Shown here piece after piece: positions 51,869 through 62,957 of a stretch of 64,000 nucleotides of DNA. The DNA lies in the NCBI RefSeq assembly GCF_016775475.1, contig NZ_JAEUXJ010000004.1, positions 1 through 64,000 of the forward strand. Direction: 5' to 3'. Position 1 is the first letter of the stretch, and each line of letters opens with the position of its first letter. This stretch comes from Belnapia mucosa (GTDB lineage Bacteria; Pseudomonadota; Alphaproteobacteria; Acetobacterales; Acetobacteraceae). The notes under the pieces were generated by a model. It was not told the DNA's origin. It did not search any database and was given only the letters and a program-made list of their open reading frames with translations. The position numbers and the translations under genes were made by a program.

Positions 51869-53182
51869 ATGGCCAAGCCCTTCCACCTTGCCTGGTTCCT
51901 CCAGGGCTCGAGCGTCCAGGCCTGGGGCGAGCCCTGGACCGGCCATATCGGCACGGACTGGATGCAGCCGACCCTCTTCCTCGACATGGCGCGCAGCCTG
52001 GAACGGGCCTGTTTCGATTACATTCTGCTGGAGGATAGTTCCTACGTCGGAGAGAGCTTCAACGGCTCGACCGAGGTCTATCTGAAGCACGGGCTCTCGG
52101 TGCCGCGGCAGGACCCTTCGGTGGTCGCGGCGCTGATGACGCAGGTGACATCGCGCATCGGCATCGTCCCGACCTTCGGCACCTTCGCCTATCCGCCCTA
52201 TCTGCTGGCCCGGCTGGTGGCGACGCTCGACCAGGTCTCGGCCGGCCGCATCGGTTGGAATGCGGTGACGGGCAGTTCCGATGTGGCCGCCATGAATTTC
52301 GGCATGAGCGGCATGCCGGAGCATGACCTGCGCTACGACATGGCGGATGAATATCTCGATGTGGCGAAGCGGCTCTGGGCCTCCTGGGAGCCGGGGGCGA
52401 TCGTCGCGGATCGCCAGGGCGGCACGCTGGTCGATCACACCAAGGTCCATGGTGTCCATTTCGAGGGCAGGTTCTTCAAGACCCGCGGGCCGCTGAACAG
52501 CGGGCCGGCGCCGCAGGGCCAGCCGGTGATCGCCCAGGCCGGCGGCAGCCCGCGCGGCCGGCGCTTCGCCGCGGCCCATGCCGACACCATCGTCGTCAAT
52601 GCCAAGGGCATCGAGGCGATGCGTGCCTATCGCGACGACATCCGCCGGATGATGGCCGCCTGCGGCCGCAATCCCGACCACTGCAAGGTGCTCTATCTGG
52701 TCAATCCGATCATCGGCGAGACGATGGAGGAGGCGCTGGAGCGCAAGGCGCGGCGCAAGGCCCGTGCGGATGAGACGTTGATCCAGCGCCTCGCGCATTT
52801 CGGCAAGGTGACCAATATCGATTTCGGGAAATTCGATCTCGACAAGCCGCTGCCGGACGACGTCACCACCAACGGCCACCAGCAGAATCTCGACCAGTTC
52901 CGCAAGAAGGCCGCCGGCCGCAGCATCCGGGAGACGATGGCCGAGTACAACGCGACCGACCTCTCGGTCGAGCTCTGCGGCACGCCGGATTCGGTCGCCG
53001 CGCGCATGGGCGAGGTGATGGAGGAGGTGGGCGGCGACGGCTTCCTCTTCTCCATGCCCAATGTCCAGCGGCGCACGCTGGCCGAGATCGAGGACGGGCT
53101 GGTGCCCGCCCTGCAGGATCGCGGCCTGGTGCGGCGCGCCTACGCGCATGCGCAGTTCCGCGACAACCTCCTCGAATACTGA
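51869..53182 (+). CDS. LLM class flavin-dependent monooxygenase (NtaA/SnaA/DszA type)
   Basis: A 437-residue bacterial luciferase-like FMNH2-dependent monooxygenase. The length and the motifs LARLVATLDQVSAGRIGWNAVTG and QAGGSPRGRRFAAAHAD place it with the NtaA/SnaA/SoxA/DszA group, which cleaves C-N or C-S bonds in nitrilotriacetate, sulfonates and similar compounds. The flavin reductase partner is not seen. It is first in a run with a polyamine-type ABC importer and follows a sigma-54 promoter, suggesting use of an imported nitrogen (or sulfur) source. Confidence 0.9.
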   Translation: MAKPFHLAWFLQGSSVQAWGEPWTGHIGTDWMQPTLFLDMARSLERACFDYILLEDSSYVGESFNGSTEVYLKHGLSVPRQDPSVVAALMTQVTSRIGIVPTFGTFAYPPYLLARLVATLDQVSAGRIGWNAVTGSSDVAAMNFGMSGMPEHDLRYDMADEYLDVAKRLWASWEPGAIVADRQGGTLVDHTKVHGVHFEGRFFKTRGPLNSGPAPQGQPVIAQAGGSPRGRRFAAAHADTIVVNAKGIEAMRAYRDDIRRMMAACGRNPDHCKVLYLVNPIIGETMEEALERKARRKARADETLIQRLAHFGKVTNIDFGKFDLDKPLPDDVTTNGHQQNLDQFRKKAAGRSIRETMAEYNATDLSVELCGTPDSVAARMGEVMEEVGGDGFLFSMPNVQRRTLAEIEDGLVPALQDRGLVRRAYAHAQFRDNLLEY

Positions 53183-53210
53183 CCCACCCCAGCCGAGGCG
53201 AGACGGACGC

Positions 53211-54301
53211 ATGAACCGGACATCCCTTTCCCGCCGTGCTATGCTTGGCCTGCTCGCGGCCCCTGCCCTGCTGCCGGGCCGCGGCGAGGCGCAGACCCTG
53301 CCCGAGGTCACCTCCATCCCCGATGCTTTGAAGGGCAGCGGCGAGCTCCGCATCGCCACCTTCGGCGGCACCATGCAGGAGGTGCAGAAGCGGGCCTATT
53401 TCGAGCCCTTCGAGAAGCTGTCGGGCATCAAGGTGCGCGACTTCGCCGGTTCCGACTTCACCAAGATCAAGGCGATGGTCGAGACCGGCAATGTGGAGTG
53501 GGACCTGGCCCAGGTCAGCCGCGGTTCGGTGATGAACCTGCAGCGGCGGGGCGAGTATTTCGAGCGGATCGACTACGACATCATCGATGCCGGCATCCCC
53601 TCGGTCTACCGCTTCGAATACGGGCTGGAGATGCTGGTCTGGGCCCAGGTGATGGCCTATCGCACCGATGCCTTCCGAGGCGCGGTGCCGAAGGGCTGGG
53701 CGGAGTTCTGGGACACCAAGAAATTTCCCGGCGACCGGTCCCTGCTCGGTGCCGGCAGCGGCAACAACCCGGAGCTGGAATTCGCCCTGATGGCCGCCGG
53801 CGTGCCGCCGGAGCAAGTCTATCCGATGGATCTCGACAAGACCTTCGCCAGCTACAGCAAGATCAAGCGCGAGGTGGTGAAGTGGTGGGAGACCGGCGCG
53901 GTGCCGACCCAACTGCTGACCGACCGCGAAGTGGTCATGACCAGCGTCTGGAACGGCCGCATGGCGGCGCTGCAGGCGGCGGGCGTGCCGGCCGCCATCA
54001 GCTGGAACCAGGGGCTGCTGAAGCGCGATTGCTGGGCCATACCGAAGGGGGCGCGCAACCGGGCGGCGGCGATGAAATTCATCGCCTACTCCACCATGGC
54101 CATCCCGCAGGCGCGGGTCGCCATGCTGATCCCCTATGGCTCGGTCAATGATGGCTCCAACGAATACATCCCCGAGTCCCGGCAGGAGGTGCTGCCGAGC
54201 TCGCCGGCCATCAAGTCCCAGCTGCTGACCTACAACTACGACTGGTGGGTCGAGAATCGCGATGCGGTGGTGGCGCGCTTCAACCGCTGGCTGCTCACCT
54301 G

Positions 54302-54302
<1 letters not shown>
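53211..54302 (+). CDS. ABC transporter substrate-binding protein (PotD-like)
   Basis: A 363-residue periplasmic binding protein of the spermidine/putrescine type. The N-terminus has a Tat-type signal (SLSRRAMLGLLAAPALLPG, with SRR before the hydrophobic core). The mature part begins around GELRIATFGGTMQEVQKRAYF and includes the hinge VEWDLAQVSRGSVMNL. The ligand is unknown; the gene neighbour suggests an amine-containing compound. The stop overlaps the ATP-binding gene start (ATG at 54302). Confidence 0.92.
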
Positions 54303-55373
<1,071 letters not shown>

Positions 55374-55381
<8 letters not shown>

Positions 55382-56258
55382 GGCCGTCGCCCCTGCCCTG
55401 CTCGCCGCTCCACGCGCGCCGGGGCTGAACTGGCGTCGCGCAGTGCCGCTGCTGCTGGTGGCGCCGCTGCTGGCCTTCATGCTGGCGCTCTATGCCGCAC
55501 CGGTGCTGGCGATGCTCTCGCGCAGCCTGCTGGAGCCGGCGCCGACGCTCGCGCATTACATCGAGCTGGCAGGCGACGAGGTTTTCCTCAAGGTTTTCAC
55601 CAACACGCTCTCGACGACGGTCACGGTGACGCTCGGGACGCTGCTGCTGGGCTATCCGATCGCCCTCGGCATGGCACGGGCGCGGCGGTTGTTGCCGCTG
55701 ATCCTGGTCATCGTGCTGCTGCCCTTCTGGACCAGCGTGCTGGTGCGATCCTATGCCTGGATGGTGCTGCTCGGCCGGCATGGGCTGGTGAATGAGGTGC
55801 TGCTGGCGCTCGGCCTGCTCGACCGGCCCATGCGCCTGCTGAACACGCCGCTGGCGACGCAGATCGCCATGGTCCATATCCTGCTGCCCTACATGATCCT
55901 GCCGATCGCCAATGCGCTGCGGCAGATCGATCCCTCGCTGGCGCGGGCGGCGGCGGGGCTCGGCGCCGGGCCCTTCGGCGTGTTCCGGCAGGTGACCTTG
56001 CCGCTGTCCATGCCGGGGGTGATGGCAGGCGTGCTGCTCGTCTTCGTGCTCTCGCTCGGCTTCTACATCACCCCGGCCCTGGTCGGTGGGCCGCGCGACA
56101 TGACGCTCTCGATGCTGATCGCGCAGCGGGTGGAACAGCTCGACTGGGCCTATGCGGCGACGCTTTCGGCGGTGCTGCTGGCCACGGCCTTGGCCATCAT
56201 CGCCCTGTTCCAGCGGGTCTTCGGCGTCGGCACCGCCTTCCGGATGAGCGCGCGATGA
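55374..56258 (+). CDS. ABC transporter permease (PotB-like)
   Basis: A 294-residue inner-membrane permease with six predicted helices. The EAA loop that contacts the ATPase is [26 protein letters not shown]. The start is taken as a TTG at 55374 overlapping the ATPase stop, because no ATG precedes the first helix. The stop overlaps the next permease ATG. Confidence 0.9.
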
Positions 56259-57037
56259 GGCTGCTCGGCGGCGGCCTGCTCACGCTGTTGCTGGCCTTCC
56301 TCGGCCTGCCGATCCTGCTGGTCGGCATCGTCTCCTTCTCCTCGGCGACCTATCTCACCTTCCCGCCGCCGGAATTCGGGCTGCGCTGGTATCGCGCCTA
56401 TCTCGGGGCGCGGGACTGGCTGGATGCGACCTGGCTCAGCCTCGCGGTCGCCGCCGCGGTGGTGGTGGTCTCGACCCTGCTCGGGACGCTGGCGGCGATC
56501 GGGCTGGCGCGGCTGCCGCGGGGGCTGCGCGTCGCGGCCACGGGGCTGATCCTCTCGCCGCTGATCGTGCCGGGGATCGTCGTCGCCATCGGCGTCTACT
56601 ATGCCTATTCGCGCTACGGGCTGGTCGGCTCGCCGCTGGGCCTGGTCCTGGCGCATAGCTGCCTCGCCGTGCCCTTCGTCGTGACCAGCGTCAGCGCCAG
56701 CTTCGCCGGGCTCGACCCGCGCCTGGAACAGGCGGCGCTCAGCCTCGGCGCCACGCCCTTCGGCACCTTCCGGCAGGTGACGCTGCCGCTGATCCGCCCC
56801 GGGGTGCTGGTCGGCGCGTTGTTTGCCTTCATCACCTCCTTCGATGAGCTGATCGTCTCGCTCTTTCTCTCCGGCCAGGGTGCGGTGACGCTGCCGCGGC
56901 GGATGTGGGACGACCTGCGCTATGCCATCGACCCGACCATCGCTGCCGTTTCGACCCTCACCGTGGTGCTGACCGCCCTGCTGATGGGGGCGGCGCATTG
57001 GCTGAAGCGGCGCGGCGAGCGGCTACATACGCCTTAG
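56255..57037 (+). CDS. ABC transporter permease (PotC-like)
   Basis: A 260-residue second permease of the importer. Six helices, with the EAA loop [26 protein letters not shown] and [18 protein letters not shown], which is typical of PotC/YdcV proteins. It ends the five-gene operon and overlaps convergent coaA by 15 bp. Confidence 0.93.
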   Translation: MRLLGGGLLTLLLAFLGLPILLVGIVSFSSATYLTFPPPEFGLRWYRAYLGARDWLDATWLSLAVAAAVVVVSTLLGTLAAIGLARLPRGLRVAATGLILSPLIVPGIVVAIGVYYAYSRYGLVGSPLGLVLAHSCLAVPFVVTSVSASFAGLDPRLEQAALSLGATPFGTFRQVTLPLIRPGVLVGALFAFITSFDELIVSLFLSGQGAVTLPRRMWDDLRYAIDPTIAAVSTLTVVLTALLMGAAHWLKRRGERLHTP

Positions 57038-57985
57038 CCAGACCTGCTCGATCGCGTGGTCATGCCCCTTGCGCAGCACCAGCCGGGCGCGGTGGCGGGT
57101 CGGGCGGATATTCTCCAGCAGGTTGGGCAGGTTGATGCTGCGCCAGATGCCGCGCGCCACCTCCTTTGCCTCCGCCAGGGGCAGGTCGCGGTAGTGGTGG
57201 AAGTAGCTGTCCGGATTGGGGAAGGCGATCTTCTGCAGCAGCAGGAAGCGCTCGATATACCAGGCCTCGATCTCGCTCACCGCGGCATCGAGATAGACCG
57301 AGAAGTCGAAGAAGTCGGAAGCCACGACCGGCACGCCCGGCGCGTGCTGGAGGACGTTCAGCCCCTCGAAGATCACGATGTCGGGGCGGCGCAGCACCTG
57401 CTGCTCGCCCGGGATGATGTCGTATTTCAGGTGCGAATAGACCGGCGCCGCCACCTCCGCTTCGCCCGCCTTCAGCGCGTTGAGGAAGGCCAGCATGCGC
57501 TTCAGGTCGTAGCTCTCGGGGAAGCCCTTGCGCTTCATCAGCCCGCGTTCCTCCAGCACCCGGGTCGGGTGGAGGAAGCCGTCGGTGGTGATGAGCTCGA
57601 CCCGCGGATGGTCCGGCCAGCGGGCCAGGATGGCGCGCAGCACGCGGGCGAGCGTGCTTTTCCCGACCGCCACACTGCCGGCGACGCCGATGATATAGGG
57701 CGGCGGTGCCGCCTGATGGCCGAGGAAGGCGTCCTGCGCCATGGCCAGCCGCCGCGCCGCCCGGATCTGCAGGTTCAGCAGGCGCGACAGGGGCAGGTAG
57801 ATCTCCTGCACCTCCGAGAGCGAGACGGTCTCGTTCAGCCCGCGCAGCGCGGCGATATCGGCCCGCGTCAGCGAGAGCGGCGTGTTGGCGCGCAGCGCCG
57901 CCCAGGCGGCGCGGTCGAAGACCCGATAGGCGGGCTCGGCAAGGGGCGGGTCTTCGGGCGGCGGCCTGGCATCCATGGCGTCCAT
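57023..57985 (-). CDS. coaA: Type I pantothenate kinase
   Basis: A 320-residue kinase, the first committed step of CoA synthesis. The P-loop is [44 protein letters not shown] and IFEGLNVLQ are diagnostic of the prokaryotic CoaA family, which is feedback-inhibited by CoA. Start ATG at 57985 or 57976, nine bases apart. It lies just downstream of gluQ on the same strand. Confidence 0.96.
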   Translation of the reverse strand: MDAMDARPPPEDPPLAEPAYRVFDRAAWAALRANTPLSLTRADIAALRGLNETVSLSEVQEIYLPLSRLLNLQIRAARRLAMAQDAFLGHQAAPPPYIIGVAGSVAVGKSTLARVLRAILARWPDHPRVELITTDGFLHPTRVLEERGLMKRKGFPESYDLKRMLAFLNALKAGEAEVAAPVYSHLKYDIIPGEQQVLRRPDIVIFEGLNVLQHAPGVPVVASDFFDFSVYLDAAVSEIEAWYIERFLLLQKIAFPNPDSYFHHYRDLPLAEAKEVARGIWRSINLPNLLENIRPTRHRARLVLRKGHDHAIEQVWLRRM

Positions 57986-57989
57986 CGTC

Positions 57990-58847
57990 TCATGCACCTG
58001 CGAAACCGCCAAAACCGGCCATCGCCCGCACAGCTTCCGGCCGCAACCCCGCCTCGCGCAGCGAGCGGAGGCTGGGGGCCCCGTCCCGCTTGGCCAAACG
58101 CCGGCCGGCGGCATCCGTCAGCAGCGGGTGATGGGCATAGCGCGGCTCCGGCCAATCCAACAGGGCCTGTAACAACCGGTGCAGATGGGTGGCGGGCTTC
58201 AGGTCCAGGCCGCGGGTGACGAGGGTGACGCCCTGGAGCGCATCGTCATGGGTGACGCAGAGATGATAGCTTGCCGGCACCTCCTTCCGCGCCAGCACCG
58301 CATCGCCGAATTGCGCCGGATCGCAGCGGAGCCGCCCCTCCCCCACCTCCTCAAACGAGAGGTCGCGGGGCGCCACGGCCAGCGCCGCCGCCATGTCGAG
58401 CCGGAGGGCATAGGGCGTCCCGGCGGCGATTCGGGCCGCGCGCTCGGCGGGCGGGAGGCGGCGGCAGGTGCCGGGATAGAGCGGTCCGTCCGGCCCGTGC
58501 GGCGCCTGGCCGGCGGCCGCGACCTCGCGGGCGATCTCGGCCCGGGTGCAGAAGCAGGGATAGAGCAGGCCGCGCGCCGCCAGCCGGTCCAGCGCCGCGC
58601 GATACTCCGGCAGATGCGCCGATTGCGACCGGACCGGGCCATCCCATGTCAATCCGAGCCAGGCGAGATCGTCGGGGATGGCAGCGGCGAATTCCGGGCG
58701 GCAGCGGGTGGTGTCGATGTCCTCGATCCGCAACAGGAACTGCCCGCCGGCCCGGCGCGCTGCGATCCAGGCGGTCAGCGCCGCATGGGCATGGCCGAGA
58801 TGCAGCAGCCCGGTCGGGCTCGGCGCGAAGCGGGTGACAACGGGCAT
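57990..58847 (-). CDS. gluQ: Glutamyl-Q tRNA(Asp) synthetase
   Basis: A 285-residue paralogue of GluRS lacking the anticodon-binding domain; it glutamylates queuosine at position 34 of tRNA-Asp. The HIGH motif is in [17 protein letters not shown]. The zinc site PCFCTRAEI ... LYPGTC shows CxC plus Tyr and Cys. The KMSKS-like motif is [15 protein letters not shown] 58847 gives [13 protein letters not shown]; the longer frame is non-coding. Separated from coaA by 4 bp. Confidence 0.94.
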   Translation of the reverse strand: MPVVTRFAPSPTGLLHLGHAHAALTAWIAARRAGGQFLLRIEDIDTTRCRPEFAAAIPDDLAWLGLTWDGPVRSQSAHLPEYRAALDRLAARGLLYPCFCTRAEIAREVAAAGQAPHGPDGPLYPGTCRRLPPAERAARIAAGTPYALRLDMAAALAVAPRDLSFEEVGEGRLRCDPAQFGDAVLARKEVPASYHLCVTHDDALQGVTLVTRGLDLKPATHLHRLLQALLDWPEPRYAHHPLLTDAAGRRLAKRDGAPSLRSLREAGLRPEAVRAMAGFGGFAGA

Positions 58848-58948
58848 GGCCCCGCCGGGGTTAGAGCAAACGCCGGTGAGGCGGAACCGCCCGATCGGCG
58901 TAATTTGGTCGCCCCGATGAATGGGGCGGCGAGAGGGGAGCAAGCCGC

Positions 58949-59611
58949 ATGGCAGGATTGGACGGACCCCGATTCGGCGCCGCACCCGGCGCCGCTCGGC
59001 AGCTGGTGGTGGTGCTGCACGGCCTTGGCGCCGACGGGGAGGATCTGATCGGCCTCGCCCCGGACTGGGCGGCGGCGCTGCCGGAGGCCGCCTTCGTCGC
59101 GCCCCATGCGCCGCAGCCCTGCGACATGGCCCCTTATGGCCGGCAATGGTTCAGCCTGCAGGATCGCAGCCCGGATGTGATGGCGGGCGGGGTGCGCCGC
59201 GCCGCCGCCGCGCTCGGCCCGCTGATCGATGCCGAGCTGGCCCGCTTCGGCCTGCCCGCGGAAGCGCTGGCCCTGGCCGGCTTCAGCCAGGGGGCGATGA
59301 TGGCGCTCTTCCTTGGCCTGCGGCGGCAGCCGGCACCGGCCGCGATCCTGGCCTATTCCGGGGCGCTGCTGGGGGCCGAGGCCCTGGCTACGGAGGCCTT
59401 GGGCCGGCCACCGGTGCTGCTGGTGCATGGCGAGGCGGATGACGTCGTGCCGGTCGCGGCCAGCCGAGCGGCGGAGCGGGCGCTGCGCGCCGCCGGCATC
59501 CCGGTCGAGGCGCTGTATCGCCCCGGCCTCACCCACGGGATCGATGGGCCGGGGCTGGCGGCGGGCGCCCGGACCCTGGCACGGGCCTTCGCCGCCCCGG
59601 CCGGGGCATGA
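58949..59611 (+). CDS. Alpha/beta hydrolase, phospholipase/carboxylesterase type
   Basis: A 220-residue esterase of the acyl-protein thioesterase/YpfH family. LVVVLHGLGADGEDLIGLAPDW is the oxyanion region, GFSQGA the nucleophile elbow near residue 114, LVHGEADDVVPV the Asp site and THGID the catalytic His. GAGAGGGGAG precedes the ATG. It is divergent from gluQ. Confidence 0.9.
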   Translation: MAGLDGPRFGAAPGAARQLVVVLHGLGADGEDLIGLAPDWAAALPEAAFVAPHAPQPCDMAPYGRQWFSLQDRSPDVMAGGVRRAAAALGPLIDAELARFGLPAEALALAGFSQGAMMALFLGLRRQPAPAAILAYSGALLGAEALATEALGRPPVLLVHGEADDVVPVAASRAAERALRAAGIPVEALYRPGLTHGIDGPGLAAGARTLARAFAAPAGA

Positions 59612-59700
59612 CAACGTCATGAAAGCCTCGGTCCTGGCTGTTGCGCCGCATCAACGGGACTGGCATGAATGCGTTGGTTCATCGGCGGCGCCACTGCATC

Positions 59701-59728
59701 TGGGGCCTTTCCGCCATGACAGGCCCCA
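59701..59728. terminator. Hairpin in the 218-bp gap before the HNH gene
   Basis: Perfect arms TGGGGCCT and AGGCCCCA around a 12-base loop lie about 90 bp after the esterase stop, without a T-run. I see no gene in 59612-59829. Confidence 0.4.
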
Positions 59729-59829
59729 AGGCTAGGTGGCACCGCCCCGAACAGGGAGCGGCGCTTGCCCGACGGCAGTAGCACCACCACTCGTTCGCCC
59801 AGACCGGCCCACCGCATCGGGGGTCGGCC

Positions 59830-60387
59830 ATGACCCATATCGCCAATCTGCAGACCCTGGTCCTCAACGCGGATATGCAGCCGCTGAGCTGGGGCCCGCT
59901 CTCGGTCTGGTCCTGGCAGGATGCACTGGTCGCGGTATTGCAGGACCGGGTCACCCGTATCGTCGACTACGAGATCGAGGCGCATTCGGCGAGCCAGGCC
60001 TTCACCATCCCCTCGGTGGTGGCGCTGAAGCGCTTCCACAAGCGGCGCAAGGTGGCCTTCACCCGCTACCACGTCTTCCTGCGGGACCGGTTCAGCTGCC
60101 AGTATTGCGGCGAGACGCTGCCGGCGAAGGACCTGACCTTCGACCACGTCGTGCCACGCAGCAAGGGCGGCGTCTCCTCCTGGACCAATGTCGTCACCTG
60201 CTGCCAGCGCGACAACCTGTTCAAGGGCAGCCGGTCGCTGCGGGAGAGCGGGCTGCGCCTGCTCTGCGCCCCGGTGGAGCCGACGCCGCACCAGATCGAC
60301 GAGGCGGCCAAGCGCCAGGCCCCGCGCGAGAAGCTGCACCGGAGCTGGCACGACTTTCTCTACTGGGATGCCAAGCTGGAGGAATAG
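59830..60387 (+). CDS. HNH endonuclease family protein
   Basis: A 185-residue protein. The HNH core is FSCQYCGETLPAKDLTFDHVVPRSKGG, followed by NVVTCCQRDNLFKGSRSL, with the CxxC zinc pair and the DHVVPRS catalytic His. This short chromosomal type (NADMQPLSWGPLSVWSWQDA start) is widespread in proteobacteria without mobile-element context; its role is unknown. It is convergent with the GGDEF-EAL gene, 3 bp apart. Confidence 0.9.
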   Translation: MTHIANLQTLVLNADMQPLSWGPLSVWSWQDALVAVLQDRVTRIVDYEIEAHSASQAFTIPSVVALKRFHKRRKVAFTRYHVFLRDRFSCQYCGETLPAKDLTFDHVVPRSKGGVSSWTNVVTCCQRDNLFKGSRSLRESGLRLLCAPVEPTPHQIDEAAKRQAPREKLHRSWHDFLYWDAKLEE

Positions 60388-60390
60388 GAC

Positions 60391-62850
60391 TCAGGCAGGC
60401 GCCAGGCGCAGCGTCTCGGCGAATTGCTCGGCCGGCATGGGGCGGCCATAGCGGTAGCCCTGGCCCTCGCGGCAGGCGAGCGAGGCGAGGATGCCGGCCT
60501 GGCGGTCGGTTTCGACGCCCTCGGCGATGACGCCGAGGCCGAGCTTCTCGGCCAGCACCAGCACGGCGGTGACGATCGCCTCGTCATGCGCATCCTCGCC
60601 GAGATCCTGGACGAAGCCGCGATCGATCTTCAGCCGGGTCAGCGGGCAGTGCTTCAGCGTGGCGAGCGAGGCGAAGCCGGTGCCGAAATCGTCGAAGGCG
60701 ATACCGACGCCGCTGCGGTGCAGCCGGTGCAGCGGCGCCAGCAGCGCCGCATCGGAACCGAGGGCGATGGTCTCGGTCAGCTCCAGCTCCAGCGCCTCGG
60801 GCGGCAGCCCGGCCCGGGCCAGCGCCGCCTCGACGCTGCCGGCGAGGTCGCCAACCGATAGCTGGGCGCCGAACAGGTTCACACCGATTCGCAGCGGCGG
60901 CAGCCCTGCCTGGCGCCAGGCGCCGGCCTGGGCGCAGGCCTCGGCCAGCACCCAGTCCCCGACCGCGGCGATGGTGGCGGCCGGCCCGGCCTCCAGCGCA
61001 GGCAGGAAGGCACCCGGCGCCAGCAACCCGCGGCTGCGATGGCGCCAGCGCAGCAGCGCCTCCGCCCCGGTCACCTGGCCGGAGGCGAGATCGACCTGCG
61101 GCTGGTAGTGGAGGACGAACTCGCCCCGCCCGGCGGCGCCGGTCACCTCCTCCTCCAGCGCCCGCCGCGCGTCATAGGCGGTGCGGAGCGCCGGGGCGAA
61201 GCAGCGATGGATGCGCCCACCGGCCTGCTTCGCCTCGTAAAGGGCGAGATCGGCATTGCCGACCAGCGCATCCGCCTCCGGCCCGTGCTCGGGCGCCAGG
61301 GCGATGCCGATGCTGGCGCCGAGCCGGAAGGCGCGGGCGCCGATCTCGAAGGGGGCGTCGAGCCGGGCCAGCAACCCATCCGCCGCCGCCGCGGCCTGGG
61401 CGGCATCGGCGACGCCCGGCAGGATCAGGGCGAATTCATCGCCACCGAGCCGGCTGGCGAAGGGCGTCACACCCTCGACCGGCGCCGGCAGTGTGGTCAC
61501 CCGGCCCGCGACATCGACCAGCACCTGGTCGCCGGCGGCATGGCCGAGCTCGTCATTCACATGCTTGAAGCCATCGAGGTCGAGCAGCAGCAGCGCCGCC
61601 GGCCCGGCCGCGGCCAGCGCCCCGAGGCGTTCGCGGAACAGGGTGCGGTTGGCCAGCCCGGTCAGAGGGTCGTAATGGGCGAGATGGGCGACTCGCGCCG
61701 CCGCCTCGTGCTGCACCGTCACATCCTCGGAGAAGCCGAGCAGATAGCCGGGCCCGCCCTCCGCATCCGGCAGGGCCAAGCGGCGGGTGCGGAGGATGCG
61801 CGGCTCGCCGCGGCGCGGTTGCACCGGCGCCTCGGTCACCTGGGTGCCACCGGCGGCCAGCGCCGCGCGGTCGGCAGCGAGCATCGCCTCGGCCATGGCG
61901 GGCGGCAGGGCGGCATGATCGTCGCGGCCCAGCAGCGCCTCCCGCGGCAGGCCGAGCAACTCCTCGGTGCCGCGATTGACCAGGCGGTAGCGGAGATCGG
62001 CGGCATCCTTGACGAAGAGCGCGACCGGCAGGTTCTCCACCACCGTGTCGAGGAAGCTGCGGGTCTCGCGCAGCGCCCGCTCGGCGGCGCGGCGGGCGGT
62101 CACGTCCACCAGGGCGCCCAGCACCCGGACGCCGCCTTCCGGCGAGTGTTCCAGCCGGGCGGTGACGAGCATGTCGAGCGGGGTGCCGTCGCGGCGGCGG
62201 TAGCGCGCCTCCTGGTCGCGCATCCGGCCTGCCGCCAGCATCTGGCTCCAGCGTTCGGCGAAGTGCGCGGCCTCGCCCGGGGCATGGAATTCCTCGATCC
62301 GGCGGCCGGTCACCTCCTCCCGCCGGTAGCCGAGCAGGTCGAGCCAGCTATCGGAGACGCTGACGATGGTGCCATCGGCATCGAGGACATGGAGCGGCAG
62401 GGGGGAATGGATGAAGGCGTCGCGGTAGCGGGCCTCGCTGGCCTGGAGCGCCTGGTTGGCGGCACGCATCTGGGCCGGCGAGGGCAGCGCCAGCATGCGC
62501 GGCAGCAGCCGCAGCAGGACCAGCGCGGTGCCGAGCGAGACCAGGGCGGTCGCCGCCTTGACCACTGCCTGGAACTCGTAGGCCGGGACCCAGAGGGTGA
62601 GCAGGTCGAGCCCATGGCCGGTGCCGCAGAGCAGGATGAAGGCGGCGAACATCCAGAAGACCGGCCGGAACAGCAGGTCCCGGCGGCGCCGCGCCACCTG
62701 CATGAGCACCACCGGAATGGCGAAGTAGCTGAGCGCGGTGACCGTATCCGCGAGCCCATAGGTCCAGATCAGCCAGGGCTCCCAAAGCAGGCAGAAGCCA
62801 TGCGGCGTCAGACCGCCGGGGTTGAACAACCAATTCGTAAACGCGGCCAT
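60391..62850 (-). CDS. Ethylene-receptor-like sensor, PAS-PAS-GGDEF-EAL protein
   Basis: An 819-residue membrane c-di-GMP protein. Residues about 20-125 form three helices resembling the ethylene-binding domain of ETR1. Asp35, Tyr42, Ile72, Cys75 and His79 equal ETR1 Asp25, Tyr32, Ile62, Cys65 and His69, the copper/ethylene residues, all offset by ten. Two PAS domains follow (about 145-260, 265-385). GGDEF is intact at 469-473 but lacks the RxxD I-site. The EAL domain (about 575-815) has EALLRWR, ELTETIAL, DDFGTG, KIDRGFVQDL and AEGVET, so phosphodiesterase activity is expected. ATG 62850 is chosen; an upstream extension looks non-coding. Confidence 0.9.
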   Translation of the reverse strand: MAAFTNWLFNPGGLTPHGFCLLWEPWLIWTYGLADTVTALSYFAIPVVLMQVARRRRDLLFRPVFWMFAAFILLCGTGHGLDLLTLWVPAYEFQAVVKAATALVSLGTALVLLRLLPRMLALPSPAQMRAANQALQASEARYRDAFIHSPLPLHVLDADGTIVSVSDSWLDLLGYRREEVTGRRIEEFHAPGEAAHFAERWSQMLAAGRMRDQEARYRRRDGTPLDMLVTARLEHSPEGGVRVLGALVDVTARRAAERALRETRSFLDTVVENLPVALFVKDAADLRYRLVNRGTEELLGLPREALLGRDDHAALPPAMAEAMLAADRAALAAGGTQVTEAPVQPRRGEPRILRTRRLALPDAEGGPGYLLGFSEDVTVQHEAAARVAHLAHYDPLTGLANRTLFRERLGALAAAGPAALLLLDLDGFKHVNDELGHAAGDQVLVDVAGRVTTLPAPVEGVTPFASRLGGDEFALILPGVADAAQAAAAADGLLARLDAPFEIGARAFRLGASIGIALAPEHGPEADALVGNADLALYEAKQAGGRIHRCFAPALRTAYDARRALEEEVTGAAGRGEFVLHYQPQVDLASGQVTGAEALLRWRHRSRGLLAPGAFLPALEAGPAATIAAVGDWVLAEACAQAGAWRQAGLPPLRIGVNLFGAQLSVGDLAGSVEAALARAGLPPEALELELTETIALGSDAALLAPLHRLHRSGVGIAFDDFGTGFASLATLKHCPLTRLKIDRGFVQDLGEDAHDEAIVTAVLVLAEKLGLGVIAEGVETDRQAGILASLACREGQGYRYGRPMPAEQFAETLRLAPA

Positions 62851-62957
62851 GGTGCCTCTCGGCCCGGGAAGTAGCCCGGGCGCTGCATCGCAAATCCGTT
62901 GCGGCACCGCTTTTTTTACAATACCCGATCAACCATGGCGATACCCCCCGGCAGGCG

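Noticed and set aside
59612..59829. Small ORFs in the gap before the HNH gene
   Set aside because: Short frames overlap in several phases without a ribosome site or conserved-looking sequence.
61039..62874. 611-residue plus-strand open frame
   Set aside because: It is opposite the GGDEF-EAL gene, whose domains are complete.
62911..62917. Run of seven T near the GGDEF-EAL gene as a terminator or promoter element
   Set aside because: No stable hairpin sits beside it and I could not place a convincing -35/-10 pair on either strand.
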